Below, in pieces: positions 1 to 8,779 of a DNA stretch of 64,000 nucleotides. The stretch is from Chloroflexota bacterium (GTDB lineage Bacteria > Chloroflexota > Anaerolineae > Anaerolineales > Villigracilaceae): contig JACRLC010000008.1 in assembly GCA_016235425.1 (NCBI GenBank), positions 1 to 64,000 on the forward strand. The letters run 5' to 3'. The notes below the pieces were generated by a model. The model made no database searches and was not told the DNA's origin. It worked only from the letters and a program-made list of their open reading frames with translations. A program made the translations under genes and the position numbers. Each line of letters begins with the position of its first letter. Within the stretch, counting starts at the first letter, position 1.

Positions 1-11
1 GTTGCACCAGT

Positions 12-1094
12 TCAGGAAATTCCACCAAAGGTAGCATGTTGCACCTCCAGAATCGGGATCGTTACGAATTGTACAACTGCTCCCCCTTTTTGTCTGGTTG
101 TTGGAGTATTTGGCTGGTAATGTGCTGCAAAAGTCGAGTAGGATAGTCCGCTATCCATTACAGAAGGAATCTGATGATTTAGCAAGTTCCAGCGATCATC
201 CGGCGCAACTTTGTTACCGGTCACATCATCTATAATATCCACCCCCGTGTAGTAGTGGACAAGGATTTGCTGATGATTCCATTTCACGGGCCAAGCAGCG
301 CCAGTTCCATCAGGACATTCATTACCTTTTGCCCAGCGGATAGCGCCTCTCTGGCTCATGCCATAATCATGGCTACCGGCTACACTAACAATACATGATG
401 TGCTGATAGGATCTTGTACTGTTGTTAGATAGCTTTTGGAAGGGTCACTACCAGTCGCTGATGCGACATCAGCGAAAAATTCCGCGTCAATGGTGTGTCC
501 ATCACCAGCAGAAAGATATTGTCCTTGGGTCGCATTTAACGCTGTATCTATATCAGTCTGATAGTTTGAGTAGGTGTTATAAGTACCCGGGATAAACACT
601 TGAAACTGTGTAGAATTGTTTATAACGTTAAACCCTCTTACTATAGCCTCTGGTTGTTGTGCGGATTTCCAACTTGCGACAGTGCGCGCTACAACTGCCT
701 GAGCCTTTAATGCTTCTGCATTGGGATCAGGGGCAATTTCCGCAAAGTTCATTTCATTTGGTAGAACGTTTCTAAGGTAGTAATCCTCCGCAACACGAAA
801 AAAACCTTCAGGTTCTCGAAGACTTCCAGGAGGTTCGCTTCCACAGCCATAGTCATTGGTAGGCCATTCACATTGTGCGGGCGGGATTTGTACTGATCCG
901 CTATTGATCTGGTCAGGGGGCACTAACTTATACACATAGACGTACAGAGGGTCATAAAGTATACCCACACTGGCTGGGCTTGCATTCAGTTGATGCAGGT
1001 TGCCCATAGTCGGCATTGTCCCACCTGCTTGTACCTGTTGAAAAATAAACAGCGTAAGGAAGAAAACGACCAGCAGTAATTTTTTGTGTCTCAT
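12..1094 (-). CDS. Secreted SpoIID/LytB-domain protein
   Basis: Predicted exported protein of 360 residues with a SpoIID/LytB domain, a family that acts on peptidoglycan, in sporulation or more generally in envelope remodelling. A signal peptide is visible (MRHKK, then a hydrophobic stretch to about residue 20, cleavage likely near QAGG). The family signature is clear: LPNEM at 111-115 (with the family's conserved Glu), EALKAQAVVART at 127-138 and HDYGMSQRGA at 242-251. An in-frame reading reaches further upstream, but it overlaps the preceding gene. The ATG at 1094 has a GGAG motif just before it and begins the signal peptide, so I chose it. The stop lies at 12-14. It sits 11 bases after the propeller gene ending at 1106, so the two are probably co-transcribed. 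A truncated copy of its 5' end lies at 2623-2730. The substrate is not evident. Confidence 0.85.
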   Translation of the reverse strand: MRHKKLLLVVFFLTLFIFQQVQAGGTMPTMGNLHQLNASPASVGILYDPLYVYVYKLVPPDQINSGSVQIPPAQCEWPTNDYGCGSEPPGSLREPEGFFRVAEDYYLRNVLPNEMNFAEIAPDPNAEALKAQAVVARTVASWKSAQQPEAIVRGFNVINNSTQFQVFIPGTYNTYSNYQTDIDTALNATQGQYLSAGDGHTIDAEFFADVASATGSDPSKSYLTTVQDPISTSCIVSVAGSHDYGMSQRGAIRWAKGNECPDGTGAAWPVKWNHQQILVHYYTGVDIIDDVTGNKVAPDDRWNLLNHQIPSVMDSGLSYSTFAAHYQPNTPTTRQKGGAVVQFVTIPILEVQHATFGGIS

Positions 1095-1105
1095 GGTTGT
1101 CTCCG

Positions 1106-2455
1106 TTACTGCCCAGTTCTCTGAACGGAAATAAAACAAATTCGATCTAGTTCCATCGTAGGACAACGAATCGCTAATTTTGAGCCATCTGGGGACCACG
1201 CCATACTTTGCGGCGAATTTGTATAAAAATTATCTGTAGGGGTAATATCAATGCTTTGACCCGACACAATATCAACAAGATACAGCCCCTGGATATTGTT
1301 TTTGCCCTGATTGTCCTGAGATGAGATGACACTTCCAATGGCAAGCAGGTGGTAGTTATCAGGAGTCCATATAAAATCATTTATGTAAAGCTTCCCCTCT
1401 ATTTCCTGTGGTGTGCCACCAAGTGTGGTTAGTTTGCCCGTCACTGTGTCTAACAAGGTCAGGTCTGCAGGGTGAGACTTCGCTGCCCTGCCGATCGCTA
1501 GATAGTGCCCATCCGAACTCCAATGTGCTCCTGTAGCCCACCCCCAAAAGTCCAATTCGCAAATCTCCCCGGTATCCGCATTCAAGATAAAAGTGTAACC
1601 ACCTCCTCCCATAATGCCATCGCTATACAAAAAAAGTAGCGACGTTCTGGGCTGCCAAGCCATCTTATATGATATGGGGTTTTGGTCTCTTCGTTCCTTG
1701 CCATAATCCCATTGTGCAGGATCAAAGAGAACAGATGGGAGTTTCTTCAATGATTTATCAAGTTTGGATATTTTCTTGTCCGAAAGGTAAATCATTTCTC
1801 TTCCGCCCGGTTTAATGGCGAGAGGAAGTTGCAGCAAGTTGTCGGCGAGCATTTGCGCGGTGTCAGGGTCGCCGTAACTCACCCATGCCTGGCGGGTAAA
1901 TTTATAGGCACCATTCTTTTTATCAATACTCGTATAATTCATAACCGGGTATACCACCGCATTCAACTCCGGCTGCCATGATGGAGGCTCATTAATTTCA
2001 GTGCGGATGGCGTACACTTTTGACTCGCCGGTCTCAGGGTTATACAGACTAATGGATTGCTGGGGGGCGTTGTCATTTTTATACACGTAGTTATTGCGCA
2101 GGTCTTCTGTTATCAATATTTGCTGGTTATCAGGCAGCCATTCGATAATATTATGGACATTGCCCTTCGGAGCGGTTAATACCACCTGCGGCTCCGAAAA
2201 AGTGTATTCCTCTGGCGTTGACTCTGCCGTCGTTATCTGTGCCAAAGGAAAAGTACATTGTGGAGGCTGCTTTGCCACAGTTGCGGAGTTAGATTCAGGG
2301 ACTTCCGAAGTAGTGGGCACTAATGGCACAGACGTATCCGATGCCTCCTGTCTATCCGCCGCCGTCTTAATGGCGAAGAACAACGGGATGATCAGGATCA
2401 ACCCGATGACCACCAAGGTCTCCAGCAAGCCGTTTACTTTGCGTAACTGTTTCAT
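1106..2455 (-). CDS. Membrane-anchored TolB-like beta-propeller protein
   Basis: 449 residues. A short basic N-terminus (MKQLRKVNG) is followed by one transmembrane segment (about residues 10-30), a Pro/Ser/Thr-rich stalk, and an extracytoplasmic domain with repeated PD40-type blades: LPDNQQILI, WSSDGHYLAIG, WTPDNYHLLAIG and WSPDGSKLAI. This is the TolB/WD40-like propeller fold, usually a protein- or ligand-binding scaffold; no enzyme motif is seen. A good ribosome binding site (AAGGAG) precedes the ATG. It is a close paralogue of the protein at 2742-4139, with matching N-terminal anchor and blade order. Downstream, 11 bases away, is the SpoIID-domain gene, so the two products may work together at the cell wall. 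That partnership is inferred from position only. Confidence 0.8.
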   Translation of the reverse strand: MKQLRKVNGLLETLVVIGLILIIPLFFAIKTAADRQEASDTSVPLVPTTSEVPESNSATVAKQPPQCTFPLAQITTAESTPEEYTFSEPQVVLTAPKGNVHNIIEWLPDNQQILITEDLRNNYVYKNDNAPQQSISLYNPETGESKVYAIRTEINEPPSWQPELNAVVYPVMNYTSIDKKNGAYKFTRQAWVSYGDPDTAQMLADNLLQLPLAIKPGGREMIYLSDKKISKLDKSLKKLPSVLFDPAQWDYGKERRDQNPISYKMAWQPRTSLLFLYSDGIMGGGGYTFILNADTGEICELDFWGWATGAHWSSDGHYLAIGRAAKSHPADLTLLDTVTGKLTTLGGTPQEIEGKLYINDFIWTPDNYHLLAIGSVISSQDNQGKNNIQGLYLVDIVSGQSIDITPTDNFYTNSPQSMAWSPDGSKLAIRCPTMELDRICFISVQRTGQ

Positions 2456-2622
2456 GTTTTGCTCCTTTTGGTAATTTTGGTTTATACGCTCATTGATGAG
2501 CGTTATCGCACGCGGGATAAATTTAAACAGCGGCTATGGTCTTTCTGATGTTTTACGCCAATTACAGAATTCATTGTATAAGTGATAAATATAGTTTCCC
2601 ATAGAATCTGCAATAAGATAAA

Positions 2623-2730
2623 TTAAAATAAGTCATTCGCATTCGATAATATTGTCCCGCCAGCCTCTACCTGCTGAAAAACAAACAGGGTGAGGAAGAA
2701 AACGACCAGGAGTATTTTTTTGTGTTTCAT
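2623..2730 (-). pseudogene. Remnant of a second SpoIID-domain gene (signal peptide only)
   Basis: Reading the minus strand from the ATG at 2728-2730 gives 35 codons before a TAA at 2623-2625. The product begins MKHKKILLVVFFLTLFVF and continues QQVEAGGT, nearly identical to the signal peptide of the SpoIID protein at 12-1094. The nucleotide match also includes the GGAG ribosome binding site and the bases between the propeller stop and this ATG. The rest of the SpoIID domain is absent. With the paralogous propeller genes on both sides, this shows that a two-gene unit (propeller plus SpoIID) was duplicated and one SpoIID copy was then lost. A 35-residue exported peptide could still be made, but I regard it as decay. 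Confidence 0.85.
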
Positions 2731-2741
2731 TACGCCCTCCG

Positions 2742-4139
2742 TTACTGCCCGCTTCTCTGAACAGAAATAAAGCATACTCGATCTTCTTCATAAGTTGGAC
2801 AGCGTATCACCACTTTCGAACCATCCGGCGACCATGCCAAATTATTGTCTGACGGAGATGCGTAAAACTTATATTCGGGTAGAAGATGATCACTTTGTCC
2901 GGAGATAAAATCAACAAGATATAGTCCGTCAATACCTACCTGACTGGAGTTCTGAAATGGGGTGACACTTCCAATAGCAAGTAGATGGCGATTATCTGGC
3001 GCCCACACAAAATCGTCTACATAATGTTTACCTTCCACTTCTTGGGGTGTGATCCCTGTTATATATAAATTTCCTGTCGCTGTGTCTAAAACAGTCAGAT
3101 CTGTTAAATTGACTGGGAAGGAAAATTCGCGCGCCCTGCCAATTGCCAGATATCGGCCATCCGGACTCCAATCTGCTTTGAAAGCCCACCCATCCAGGTT
3201 CAATTCGCAAAGTCGCCCGGTGTCGGCATCTAATACAAAAGTGTAGCCGCCCATTCGCAGACCGCCGCCGTTACTATACAAAAATATTAGCGGTGTGCCT
3301 GGCTGCCAAGCCATCTCATAAGATATCGGAAGTTCATTTCTTCGTCCCTTGGCATAATCCCATTCAGTGAGATCAAAGGGCGCAGATGGGATGTCCTTCA
3401 ATGAGTTATTCCGTTTGGATATTTTCTTATCTGACAGGTAAACCACTTCGCTTCCGCCCGGTTTGACGGCTAGAGGAAATTGCGGCAGGTTGTCGGCGAG
3501 CATCTGCGCGGCTTTTGGGTTTCCGTGGCTAACCCATACCTGACGGGTAAACTTGAGAAGATGAGTATTTTCATCAATACCCATAAAATTCATAGCCGGA
3601 TACACAACCGCGTTCAACCCTGGTTGCCACGACGGAGGCTCTTCGATGTAATGGCGGATGGCATACACCTTTGACTCACCGGTCTCAGGATTGTATAGCT
3701 CTATGGATTGCCGGAGGAATTTATCGCTCTCCATTTCCCTAGTGCTATACAGGTCTTCTGTTATCAAAACTTGTTGATTGTCAGGCAGCCATTCCACAAT
3801 GTTATAGTGATTATCTGGGTCGGTCAGCACAATCTGCGGCTCTGAAAACGTGTATTCCTCCGACGTTGACTCCACCGCCGTTGTCTGCGCTAAAGGGAAA
3901 GTACACGCGGGCGGTTGCTGCGGGGTGATTGTGGAGGTGGGAGGAATGTTTTGCGCGGCTGTGGTCGGCGCGGCAGGTGCGGGTGTGTTTGGTGCAGGCT
4001 GCGAATTGGCCGCCGTCCTGATGGCGAAGAATAATGGGATGAGCAGGATCAACCCGATGACCACCAGGGTTTCTATCAAACCCTTTACTTTTCCGTTTTG
4101 GTTATTTTCCTTGCCTGTGAATTTCTTGGTCGTTTTCAT
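2742..4139 (-). CDS. Membrane-anchored TolB-like beta-propeller protein (paralogue)
   Basis: 465 residues, a paralogue of the 1106-2455 product. It has a longer basic N-terminus (KFTGKENNQNGKVKG), a transmembrane helix at about 20-42, a Pro/Thr/Ala-rich stalk to about residue 80, and PD40-type blades such as WSPDGRYLAIG, WAPDNRHLLAIG and WSPDGSKVVIRC. The ATG at 4139 follows a strong GGAGG ribosome binding site. The stop is 11 bases from the start of the truncated SpoIID remnant, the same spacing as in the intact downstream pair, which supports block duplication. Function is probably extracytoplasmic binding or scaffolding; no catalytic motif is visible. Confidence 0.8.
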   Translation of the reverse strand: MKTTKKFTGKENNQNGKVKGLIETLVVIGLILLIPLFFAIRTAANSQPAPNTPAPAAPTTAAQNIPPTSTITPQQPPACTFPLAQTTAVESTSEEYTFSEPQIVLTDPDNHYNIVEWLPDNQQVLITEDLYSTREMESDKFLRQSIELYNPETGESKVYAIRHYIEEPPSWQPGLNAVVYPAMNFMGIDENTHLLKFTRQVWVSHGNPKAAQMLADNLPQFPLAVKPGGSEVVYLSDKKISKRNNSLKDIPSAPFDLTEWDYAKGRRNELPISYEMAWQPGTPLIFLYSNGGGLRMGGYTFVLDADTGRLCELNLDGWAFKADWSPDGRYLAIGRAREFSFPVNLTDLTVLDTATGNLYITGITPQEVEGKHYVDDFVWAPDNRHLLAIGSVTPFQNSSQVGIDGLYLVDFISGQSDHLLPEYKFYASPSDNNLAWSPDGSKVVIRCPTYEEDRVCFISVQRSGQ

Positions 4140-4328
4140 TTTGCCTCCTCAATGTGAACATTATCGAACTGTCATATACAAACATATCCACCGCAACTGT
4201 ATACAAAACGTACTGTAACAAAAAAAACGCCCGCGTCAATGCACATTACAGAATTGAAAAGCGGGTGGAGTACACATAGGCAACAGAATGGCTGAGGTGA
4301 GACATTCATATCCGGGGGCGCAAGGCAC

Positions 4329-4367
4329 AAAAGATGAGACGGCAGTTGAACTGCCGTCTCATCTTTT
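4329..4367. terminator. Perfect 17-bp hairpin, likely terminator
   Basis: Left arm 4329-4345 and right arm 4351-4367 are exact complements around a 5-base TTGAA loop, with A-rich and T-rich ends, so it can terminate on either strand. It lies just past the stop of the phosphohexomutase gene (4397) on the minus strand. The centre (GGCAGTTGAACTGCC) resembles the dispersed palindrome at 31901-31921. Confidence 0.75.
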
Positions 4368-4396
4368 CATTCCCATCTTTTTATTCTTATGGATCG

Positions 4397-5857
4397 CTAC
4401 ACCACGCTCTCAGCCACCTTCTGCCCGTATCCCATCAATTCCTTGACCATTTCCTGCGTGCGCCCCTCTGCGTACACACGCAGAACCGGCTCCGTTCCAG
4501 ACGGGCGGATCAACAACCACGAGTCATCCGACATGATGTATTTCACCCCGTCGCGCTGGCTGATCTCATCCACCTTCTCGCCGCCGATCTCGCTCGGAGC
4601 CTGCCTGGTGAGGAACTCCGTCATCTCCGCTTTTGCAACGGGACGGCTCAAGCGCAAGTCCACGCGCTCGTAAAATGCAGGGCCGACATCGGCAAGCAGA
4701 TCGCTCACCAATTCACCCAGCGGTTTGTTCTCCGCAGCGATCAATTCCACCATCAATAAACCCATGATCGGGCCGTCGCCTTCGGGAATATGACCCTTGA
4801 ACGAAATGCCGCCCGATTCCTCCCCGCCGATCAGCACGTCTTCCTTCATCATGTAATCGGCAATGTGATTGAAGCCCACCGGTGTTTCATACACTTTCAG
4901 GCCATAGCGTTTGGCAAGCCGGTCAATCATGCGCGTGGTGGAGACCGTCCGCACGACCGCGCCGCTCCAGCCGCGTTTCTCGACGAGGTATTTCAACGAC
5001 AACGCCATGATCTTGTGCGGGTCAACGAACATGCCGCGCTCATCCATCGCACCGATGCGATCCGCGTCGCCGTCTGTGACCACGCCAAAATTGCCCATGC
5101 CCGAGCTGACCGCTGAAGCCAGCGCGCCCAGGTTCTTCGCAATCGGTTCGGGATGCACCCCGCCGAAACCTGGATTCATCTCGCCGCGAATTTCTGCAAT
5201 CTCACACCCCGTCCCCTGCAAAAACGACTTGATGACGCCGCGCCCCGAACCGTACATGGCATCCACCACGAAGCGCTGCGGGTTGTCGGCGATGATGTCG
5301 GTATTGATCAAAGTCCGCAGGTGATCGAAGTACGCGGGCAATGGGTTGAACTTCTGGATCAAGCCCGCTTCGCGCGCCTTCTTGAAGTCCATCAAGTTGG
5401 GGCCGCGCGCCTGCTGTTCGTTGTCGTTGATATACACTTCCACGCGGCGGCATTGCTCGGACAAAGCCGATCCGCCGAATGCGCCTTTCAATTTCACGCC
5501 GTTATATCTCGGCGCGTTGTGCGAAGCTGTGATCATCACACCTGCGATCGCGCCCTGGTTTTTGACGGCATACGAGATCGCGGGCGTTGGCGCATCGGAC
5601 TGGGTCAGCCAAACAGTGAAACCATTCGCGGCCAGCACGCGCGCCACTTCCCCTGCGAAACGATCCGAGAGAAAGCGCGTATCGAAACCGACGACGATTT
5701 TCTTCGGGTCAGGCTTTGCCCCGCCGTTGCCGGATTTATCCCAGTGTTCAGAAGCCACCGCGTCCGCGATGGCCTGGGCTACGATGCGAAGGTTATCAAA
5801 CGTAAAAGTATCCGAGATGACGGCGCGCCAGCCGTCGGTGCCAAAGTGAATAGGCAT
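4397..5857 (-). CDS. Phosphoglucomutase/phosphomannomutase family enzyme
   Basis: 486-residue alpha-D-phosphohexomutase, cytoplasmic, interconverting hexose 1- and 6-phosphates for nucleotide-sugar and glycogen metabolism. All four family motifs are present in order: the phosphoserine loop TASHNAPRYNG near 110-120 (catalytic Ser112), the metal loop DGDADR near 263, the sugar-binding loop GEESGG and the C-terminal phosphate loop RPSGTEP. Length fits the family. The ATG follows AAGGAG with 5-base spacing. I cannot tell glucose from mannose specificity from motifs alone. A bifunctional phosphoglucose/phosphomannose isomerase at 53670 would act on the same sugar-phosphate pool. Confidence 0.92.
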   Translation of the reverse strand: MPIHFGTDGWRAVISDTFTFDNLRIVAQAIADAVASEHWDKSGNGGAKPDPKKIVVGFDTRFLSDRFAGEVARVLAANGFTVWLTQSDAPTPAISYAVKNQGAIAGVMITASHNAPRYNGVKLKGAFGGSALSEQCRRVEVYINDNEQQARGPNLMDFKKAREAGLIQKFNPLPAYFDHLRTLINTDIIADNPQRFVVDAMYGSGRGVIKSFLQGTGCEIAEIRGEMNPGFGGVHPEPIAKNLGALASAVSSGMGNFGVVTDGDADRIGAMDERGMFVDPHKIMALSLKYLVEKRGWSGAVVRTVSTTRMIDRLAKRYGLKVYETPVGFNHIADYMMKEDVLIGGEESGGISFKGHIPEGDGPIMGLLMVELIAAENKPLGELVSDLLADVGPAFYERVDLRLSRPVAKAEMTEFLTRQAPSEIGGEKVDEISQRDGVKYIMSDDSWLLIRPSGTEPVLRVYAEGRTQEMVKELMGYGQKVAESVV

Positions 5858-5870
5858 AGATTCTCCTTAA

Positions 5871-5907
5871 CGCCCCTCTCCCAATGGGAGAGGGGTTGGG
5901 GTGAGGG
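5871..5907. repeat. REP-like palindrome, copy 1
   Basis: A 10-bp stem (CCCCTCTCCC at 5873-5882, GGGAGAGGGG at 5886-5895) followed by TTGGGGTGAGGG. The same unit occurs inside hdrA at 22897-22957 and upstream of rsmI at 45933-46008. This copy fills the short gap between the DUF389 gene and the phosphohexomutase gene. Confidence 0.85.
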
Positions 5908-5916
5908 ATTGTGGGA

Positions 5917-7230
5917 TTATGGTGCTGGTGTGATTTCTTCCGTTGGCGTAAAAATCGGCGTGGGCGACGGCTCCCAATTCGGCACGGGAGTTGCGTACGT
6001 CAAAACAGATTGGATCACCCACCCCTCGAGCCGGTTCCCATTTTTATTCGCGATCACGTGCGCCCACGGCACTTCATTGACTTCAGTAACGTCCGGCAGA
6101 ATTTCCAAAATCGCGCCATTTTCCAGCGTGGCTAAAAATTTTCCATTGGGTGCGTCACGCAAAAACGCGCCGCCGCCTTCGCTCGAAGTGACCGTGCCAT
6201 ACACCGGCGTCGGTTCAATCGTCAATGTAATTGTCGGCGTTTCGGTGGGAGGCAGGGTCACGTTCAGTGTCAATGGCACGGGTGTAGTCGGTTCTGTGGG
6301 AGTCACCGTCTCGACGCGCGGCGTGGAGGAAGGCTTGGGGGAAGACGTAACAAAAGGCGGGGCGACCAGGTTTTCGGTCGGGGATGGAAGCGGGGCCGCG
6401 TTCGTGGGAGTCTCTATTCTCGCTTCAGCCCTCGACGGAAAACCTGATCCCATTAAATAAGCCAGAGTCGCAACGATGACCAATACCATTACCCCGCTCA
6501 GGATCAACCCGCCCAGCGAGGGGCGAAGCCTCAAGGCAAAGAGAGTCAAAAGGCCAAAGAGGCTGGCAAGGGCAAGGTGTACAAGTGAGACCAGCGCACC
6601 CTGCGGCCAGATTCCTTCCACACCGGAGCCGAGGCCAAAGCCCGCCGCGCTGAGCGGAAGGAAGAACGCGTATGCAATGACCACGCTCGGCAAAAACGGT
6701 TTCGCTTCCGAACGCACAAACGAAGCAATGAGCGTGATCGCACCGATGGCAAGCACGACCAGTTGGGGAATCCACAAACGGCTGTGGACAAAGGCATCGG
6801 TGAGCGTGAGCGGTAAAAAGATGCGCGCCGCGAAACCGGTCATCAGGCCGCTGAGGAATACCAGCGCCGCGCTAATGAGCAAAGCCATAAACGTTTCAAA
6901 GAGGAACCGAATTGAGCCGGTGAGGATGGCAAGCAGGAATCCCACCCAGGGAGTCATGAGCGGTGCGAGTAAAATGCCGAGCAAAAGAACGGCCTGAGAG
7001 TCGAGCAGGTAACCAAGCCCCAACACTGCGCCGCACAAAAGCGAAAGGACAAAGAGTTCCACCGAGGGATAAGCACGCTTTGCCAGCGAAGCGATCAGCG
7101 CGGCCTGCCCTTCCGAGTCGGTGGGGATCATCTGCCTGCGGGTCACACGTCTTCTGCGCGCGCGGGCGGGGTCAGGTTGACCCTGCGGTTGTTGTGGATC
7201 GGGGGGAAAAGGAGGTTCGGGATAGTTCAT
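5917..7230 (-). CDS. DUF389-type membrane protein with C-terminal SH3-like domain
   Basis: 437 residues. A proline-rich, then arginine-rich cytoplasmic N-terminus (to about residue 35) leads into about seven or eight hydrophobic segments between 55 and 260, including the DUF389-like stretch LLGILLAPLMTPWVGFLLA. A Thr/Pro/Glu-rich linker (about 270-340) follows, ending in a bacterial SH3-like domain (GAFLRDAPNGKFLATLENG region). DUF389 proteins are widespread membrane proteins without a settled function; the SH3b part probably faces the cell wall. The downstream gene is the phosphohexomutase, 59 bases away and separated by a REP-like palindrome. The start is the only reasonable ATG; no strong ribosome binding site is visible. 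Confidence 0.75.
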   Translation of the reverse strand: MNYPEPPFPPDPQQPQGQPDPARARRRRVTRRQMIPTDSEGQAALIASLAKRAYPSVELFVLSLLCGAVLGLGYLLDSQAVLLLGILLAPLMTPWVGFLLAILTGSIRFLFETFMALLISAALVFLSGLMTGFAARIFLPLTLTDAFVHSRLWIPQLVVLAIGAITLIASFVRSEAKPFLPSVVIAYAFFLPLSAAGFGLGSGVEGIWPQGALVSLVHLALASLFGLLTLFALRLRPSLGGLILSGVMVLVIVATLAYLMGSGFPSRAEARIETPTNAAPLPSPTENLVAPPFVTSSPKPSSTPRVETVTPTEPTTPVPLTLNVTLPPTETPTITLTIEPTPVYGTVTSSEGGGAFLRDAPNGKFLATLENGAILEILPDVTEVNEVPWAHVIANKNGNRLEGWVIQSVLTYATPVPNWEPSPTPIFTPTEEITPAP

Positions 7231-7237
7231 GGGGATA

Positions 7238-7326
7238 TGAGTACACAGGTAAACAAGTAGATAGGTAGGCAGATTATTTACTCTGAACTTGTTTACATGT
7301 TTACATGTTTACTTGTCTACTTCTTT
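7238..7326. repeat. Imperfect palindrome made of GTAAACAAGTAGA-like words
   Basis: The left half carries GGTAAACAAGTAGATAGG. The right half carries TTGTTTACATGTTTACATG followed by TTTACTTGTCTACTT, the same 8-9 base words in inverted orientation. It fills the gap between the HAD gene (stop 7329) and the DUF389 gene (start 7230). A related tract follows the pgi/pmi terminator near 54800-54830. Origin unknown. Confidence 0.6.
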
Positions 7327-7328
7327 CT

Positions 7329-7799
7329 TCACTTCCTCAAACTTGCCACAATGCGTAACGGTTTTTCAAGCAATTCAAACGCGGCGGCGATGTTGGGTAC
7401 GATTAAATCCGCGGCGAACAAGGTTTCTTTTGCCGCGCCTTCCTGAGACATGACACAAATTCCAAGATGGGCAGCTTCCAGCATACCGGCGTCGTTTGCG
7501 CCCTGCCCAATGGCGACCACCTTCTCCGCGCCCAGCCTGCGGACATATTCCGCCTTTTGAAGAGATTCATCGCCGGGTGTGATCCGCACAGCCGTCAGGC
7601 CGAGTTGCTGGTCGATCAGGGATTGATGTCCATGCGTATCGGCGGTGAGCAGGTGGACGGTGAGGCGGTCGCGCAACGTGCTGATTCGTTTGGCAACGCC
7701 TTCGATCAACTGTCCGTCAATTGCCAGTGTGCCGTTTACATCCGTAACAAGGTGTTCAATTTCAAGTACGCCGCGCCCGGGGATGGTCAATTCAATCAT
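7329..7799 (-). CDS. HAD-superfamily soluble P-type ATPase-like protein
   Basis: 156-residue HAD-fold protein resembling the small 'soluble P-type ATPase' group. Motif I is DVNGT (residues 20-24), so the nucleophilic Asp is present and the usual second Asp is Asn. TADTHG supplies the motif II Thr region, and GQGANDAGML supplies the motif IV metal ligand. There is no cap domain. Likely a cytoplasmic phosphatase or metal-dependent phosphotransfer enzyme; the substrate is unknown. I chose the ATG at 7799. A TTG three codons upstream is in frame, but a TATAAT hexamer lies at 7808-7813 (complement), so transcription would begin almost at the ATG and the TTG would probably fall outside the mRNA. 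Confidence 0.75.
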   Translation of the reverse strand: MIELTIPGRGVLEIEHLVTDVNGTLAIDGQLIEGVAKRISTLRDRLTVHLLTADTHGHQSLIDQQLGLTAVRITPGDESLQKAEYVRRLGAEKVVAIGQGANDAGMLEAAHLGICVMSQEGAAKETLFAADLIVPNIAAAFELLEKPLRIVASLRK

Positions 7800-7869
7800 T
7801 GCGGCCAATTATACAGGGGATGATGAGAGAACGGGAGAGTTGGATCGTTGAAATCACCCCGCCATGCCA

Positions 7870-7897
7870 TTGACAGACGGTTATTCTCAACTATGAT
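7870..7897 (+). promoter_or_regulatory. Sigma70-type promoter TTGACA-16-TATGAT
   Basis: TTGACA at 7870-7875 and TATGAT at 7892-7897, 16-base spacing. Transcription should begin near 7904, which rules out an upstream ATG at 7898 and sets the next gene's start at 7925. Confidence 0.75.
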
Positions 7898-7924
7898 ATG
7901 CCAAACAACGAAAAGGGAAAAACC

Positions 7925-8764
7925 ATGCTAAACGAACCTCGCACCTACCGCCATCCTGTAATCCAGTTTATTTTCCTGATATTGATCCTGGGAGTTTTTG
8001 CCTTCCTGGCATTCATGTCACTTGATGGGGACAGTACATTCCTTGCAATCCTGCCTATTGGGCTGATTACCGTCATATTGGGTATATACCTGGTCATTAT
8101 GATAACCAGCAAAACGACCGTCTCCGATACCGAAATCTCATCCCAAAACCTGCTGGGCACAAAAACACTGGGATGGAGCGAGATCAACAGCGTTTCAGGA
8201 AGCGGCTATGGAATCAAACTTCACAACTTCGACGGCGATGTAACCGTTGCACCCAGTCCGCAATTGCCGGGGTATGAGGAAGTCATCGAGTTTATTGGCA
8301 CGAAACGGCCCGATCTCTTCGCTCCGCAGGAAGATGGCAAAATGACAAAAGGCTGGGCAAGTGCCATCATCTCCGTTGTCGTCGCGCTGGCCATCGCAGG
8401 TTTTGGAGCGACAGGCTTAATGGGCTCCGACCAATGGTTTATGGCAATTTTCTTCGCGGTCATTGGGCTGGTCATTTTGGCAACGATTTTCTCCTCGCCG
8501 CAATCCGTCACCATTGAAGGAAAGTCCCTGTTCGTCAAATATCTCCTCAGCCAAAGGACCCTGCCGGCCGATGAGATAAGGTCAATTGAACTCAAATACC
8601 AGAGAACGCGTAATGGCAGGACGTATTTTGTCATGCTCAACTTGATGAATGGCAGGTCCCTGCGAATTTCGGGTTTGAAACCCGGCCTGCCGATTGTGTA
8701 TCTCACGTTGAAGAACTGGCACGGGAAGAACATTCCCCAGATTGCAAATCGTGATATATTTTAA
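7925..8764 (+). CDS. Membrane protein with PH-like domains
   Basis: 279 residues with two hydrophobic hairpins: the first pair at about 15-65 and the second at about 140-190. Each is followed by a beta-rich segment that looks like a bacterial PH-type domain (TVSDTEISSQNLLGTKTLGW and VTIEGKSLFVKYLLSQRTLP regions). This duplicated layout is typical of uncharacterised membrane-anchored PH-like proteins; no catalytic motif is seen. I chose ATG 7925 (ribosome binding site AAGGG with 7-base spacing) over ATG 7898, because the latter touches the -10 element and would not be in the transcript. It lies just upstream of the MNT/HEPN pair in the same direction. Confidence 0.65.
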   Translation: MLNEPRTYRHPVIQFIFLILILGVFAFLAFMSLDGDSTFLAILPIGLITVILGIYLVIMITSKTTVSDTEISSQNLLGTKTLGWSEINSVSGSGYGIKLHNFDGDVTVAPSPQLPGYEEVIEFIGTKRPDLFAPQEDGKMTKGWASAIISVVVALAIAGFGATGLMGSDQWFMAIFFAVIGLVILATIFSSPQSVTIEGKSLFVKYLLSQRTLPADEIRSIELKYQRTRNGRTYFVMLNLMNGRSLRISGLKPGLPIVYLTLKNWHGKNIPQIANRDIF

Positions 8765-8779
8765 ATCAGGAAGGCTGAC

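Noticed and set aside
5153-6460. 435-codon open frame on the plus strand
   Set aside because: Antisense to the phosphohexomutase and DUF389 genes, with no recognisable domain; a by-product of GC-rich codon bias.
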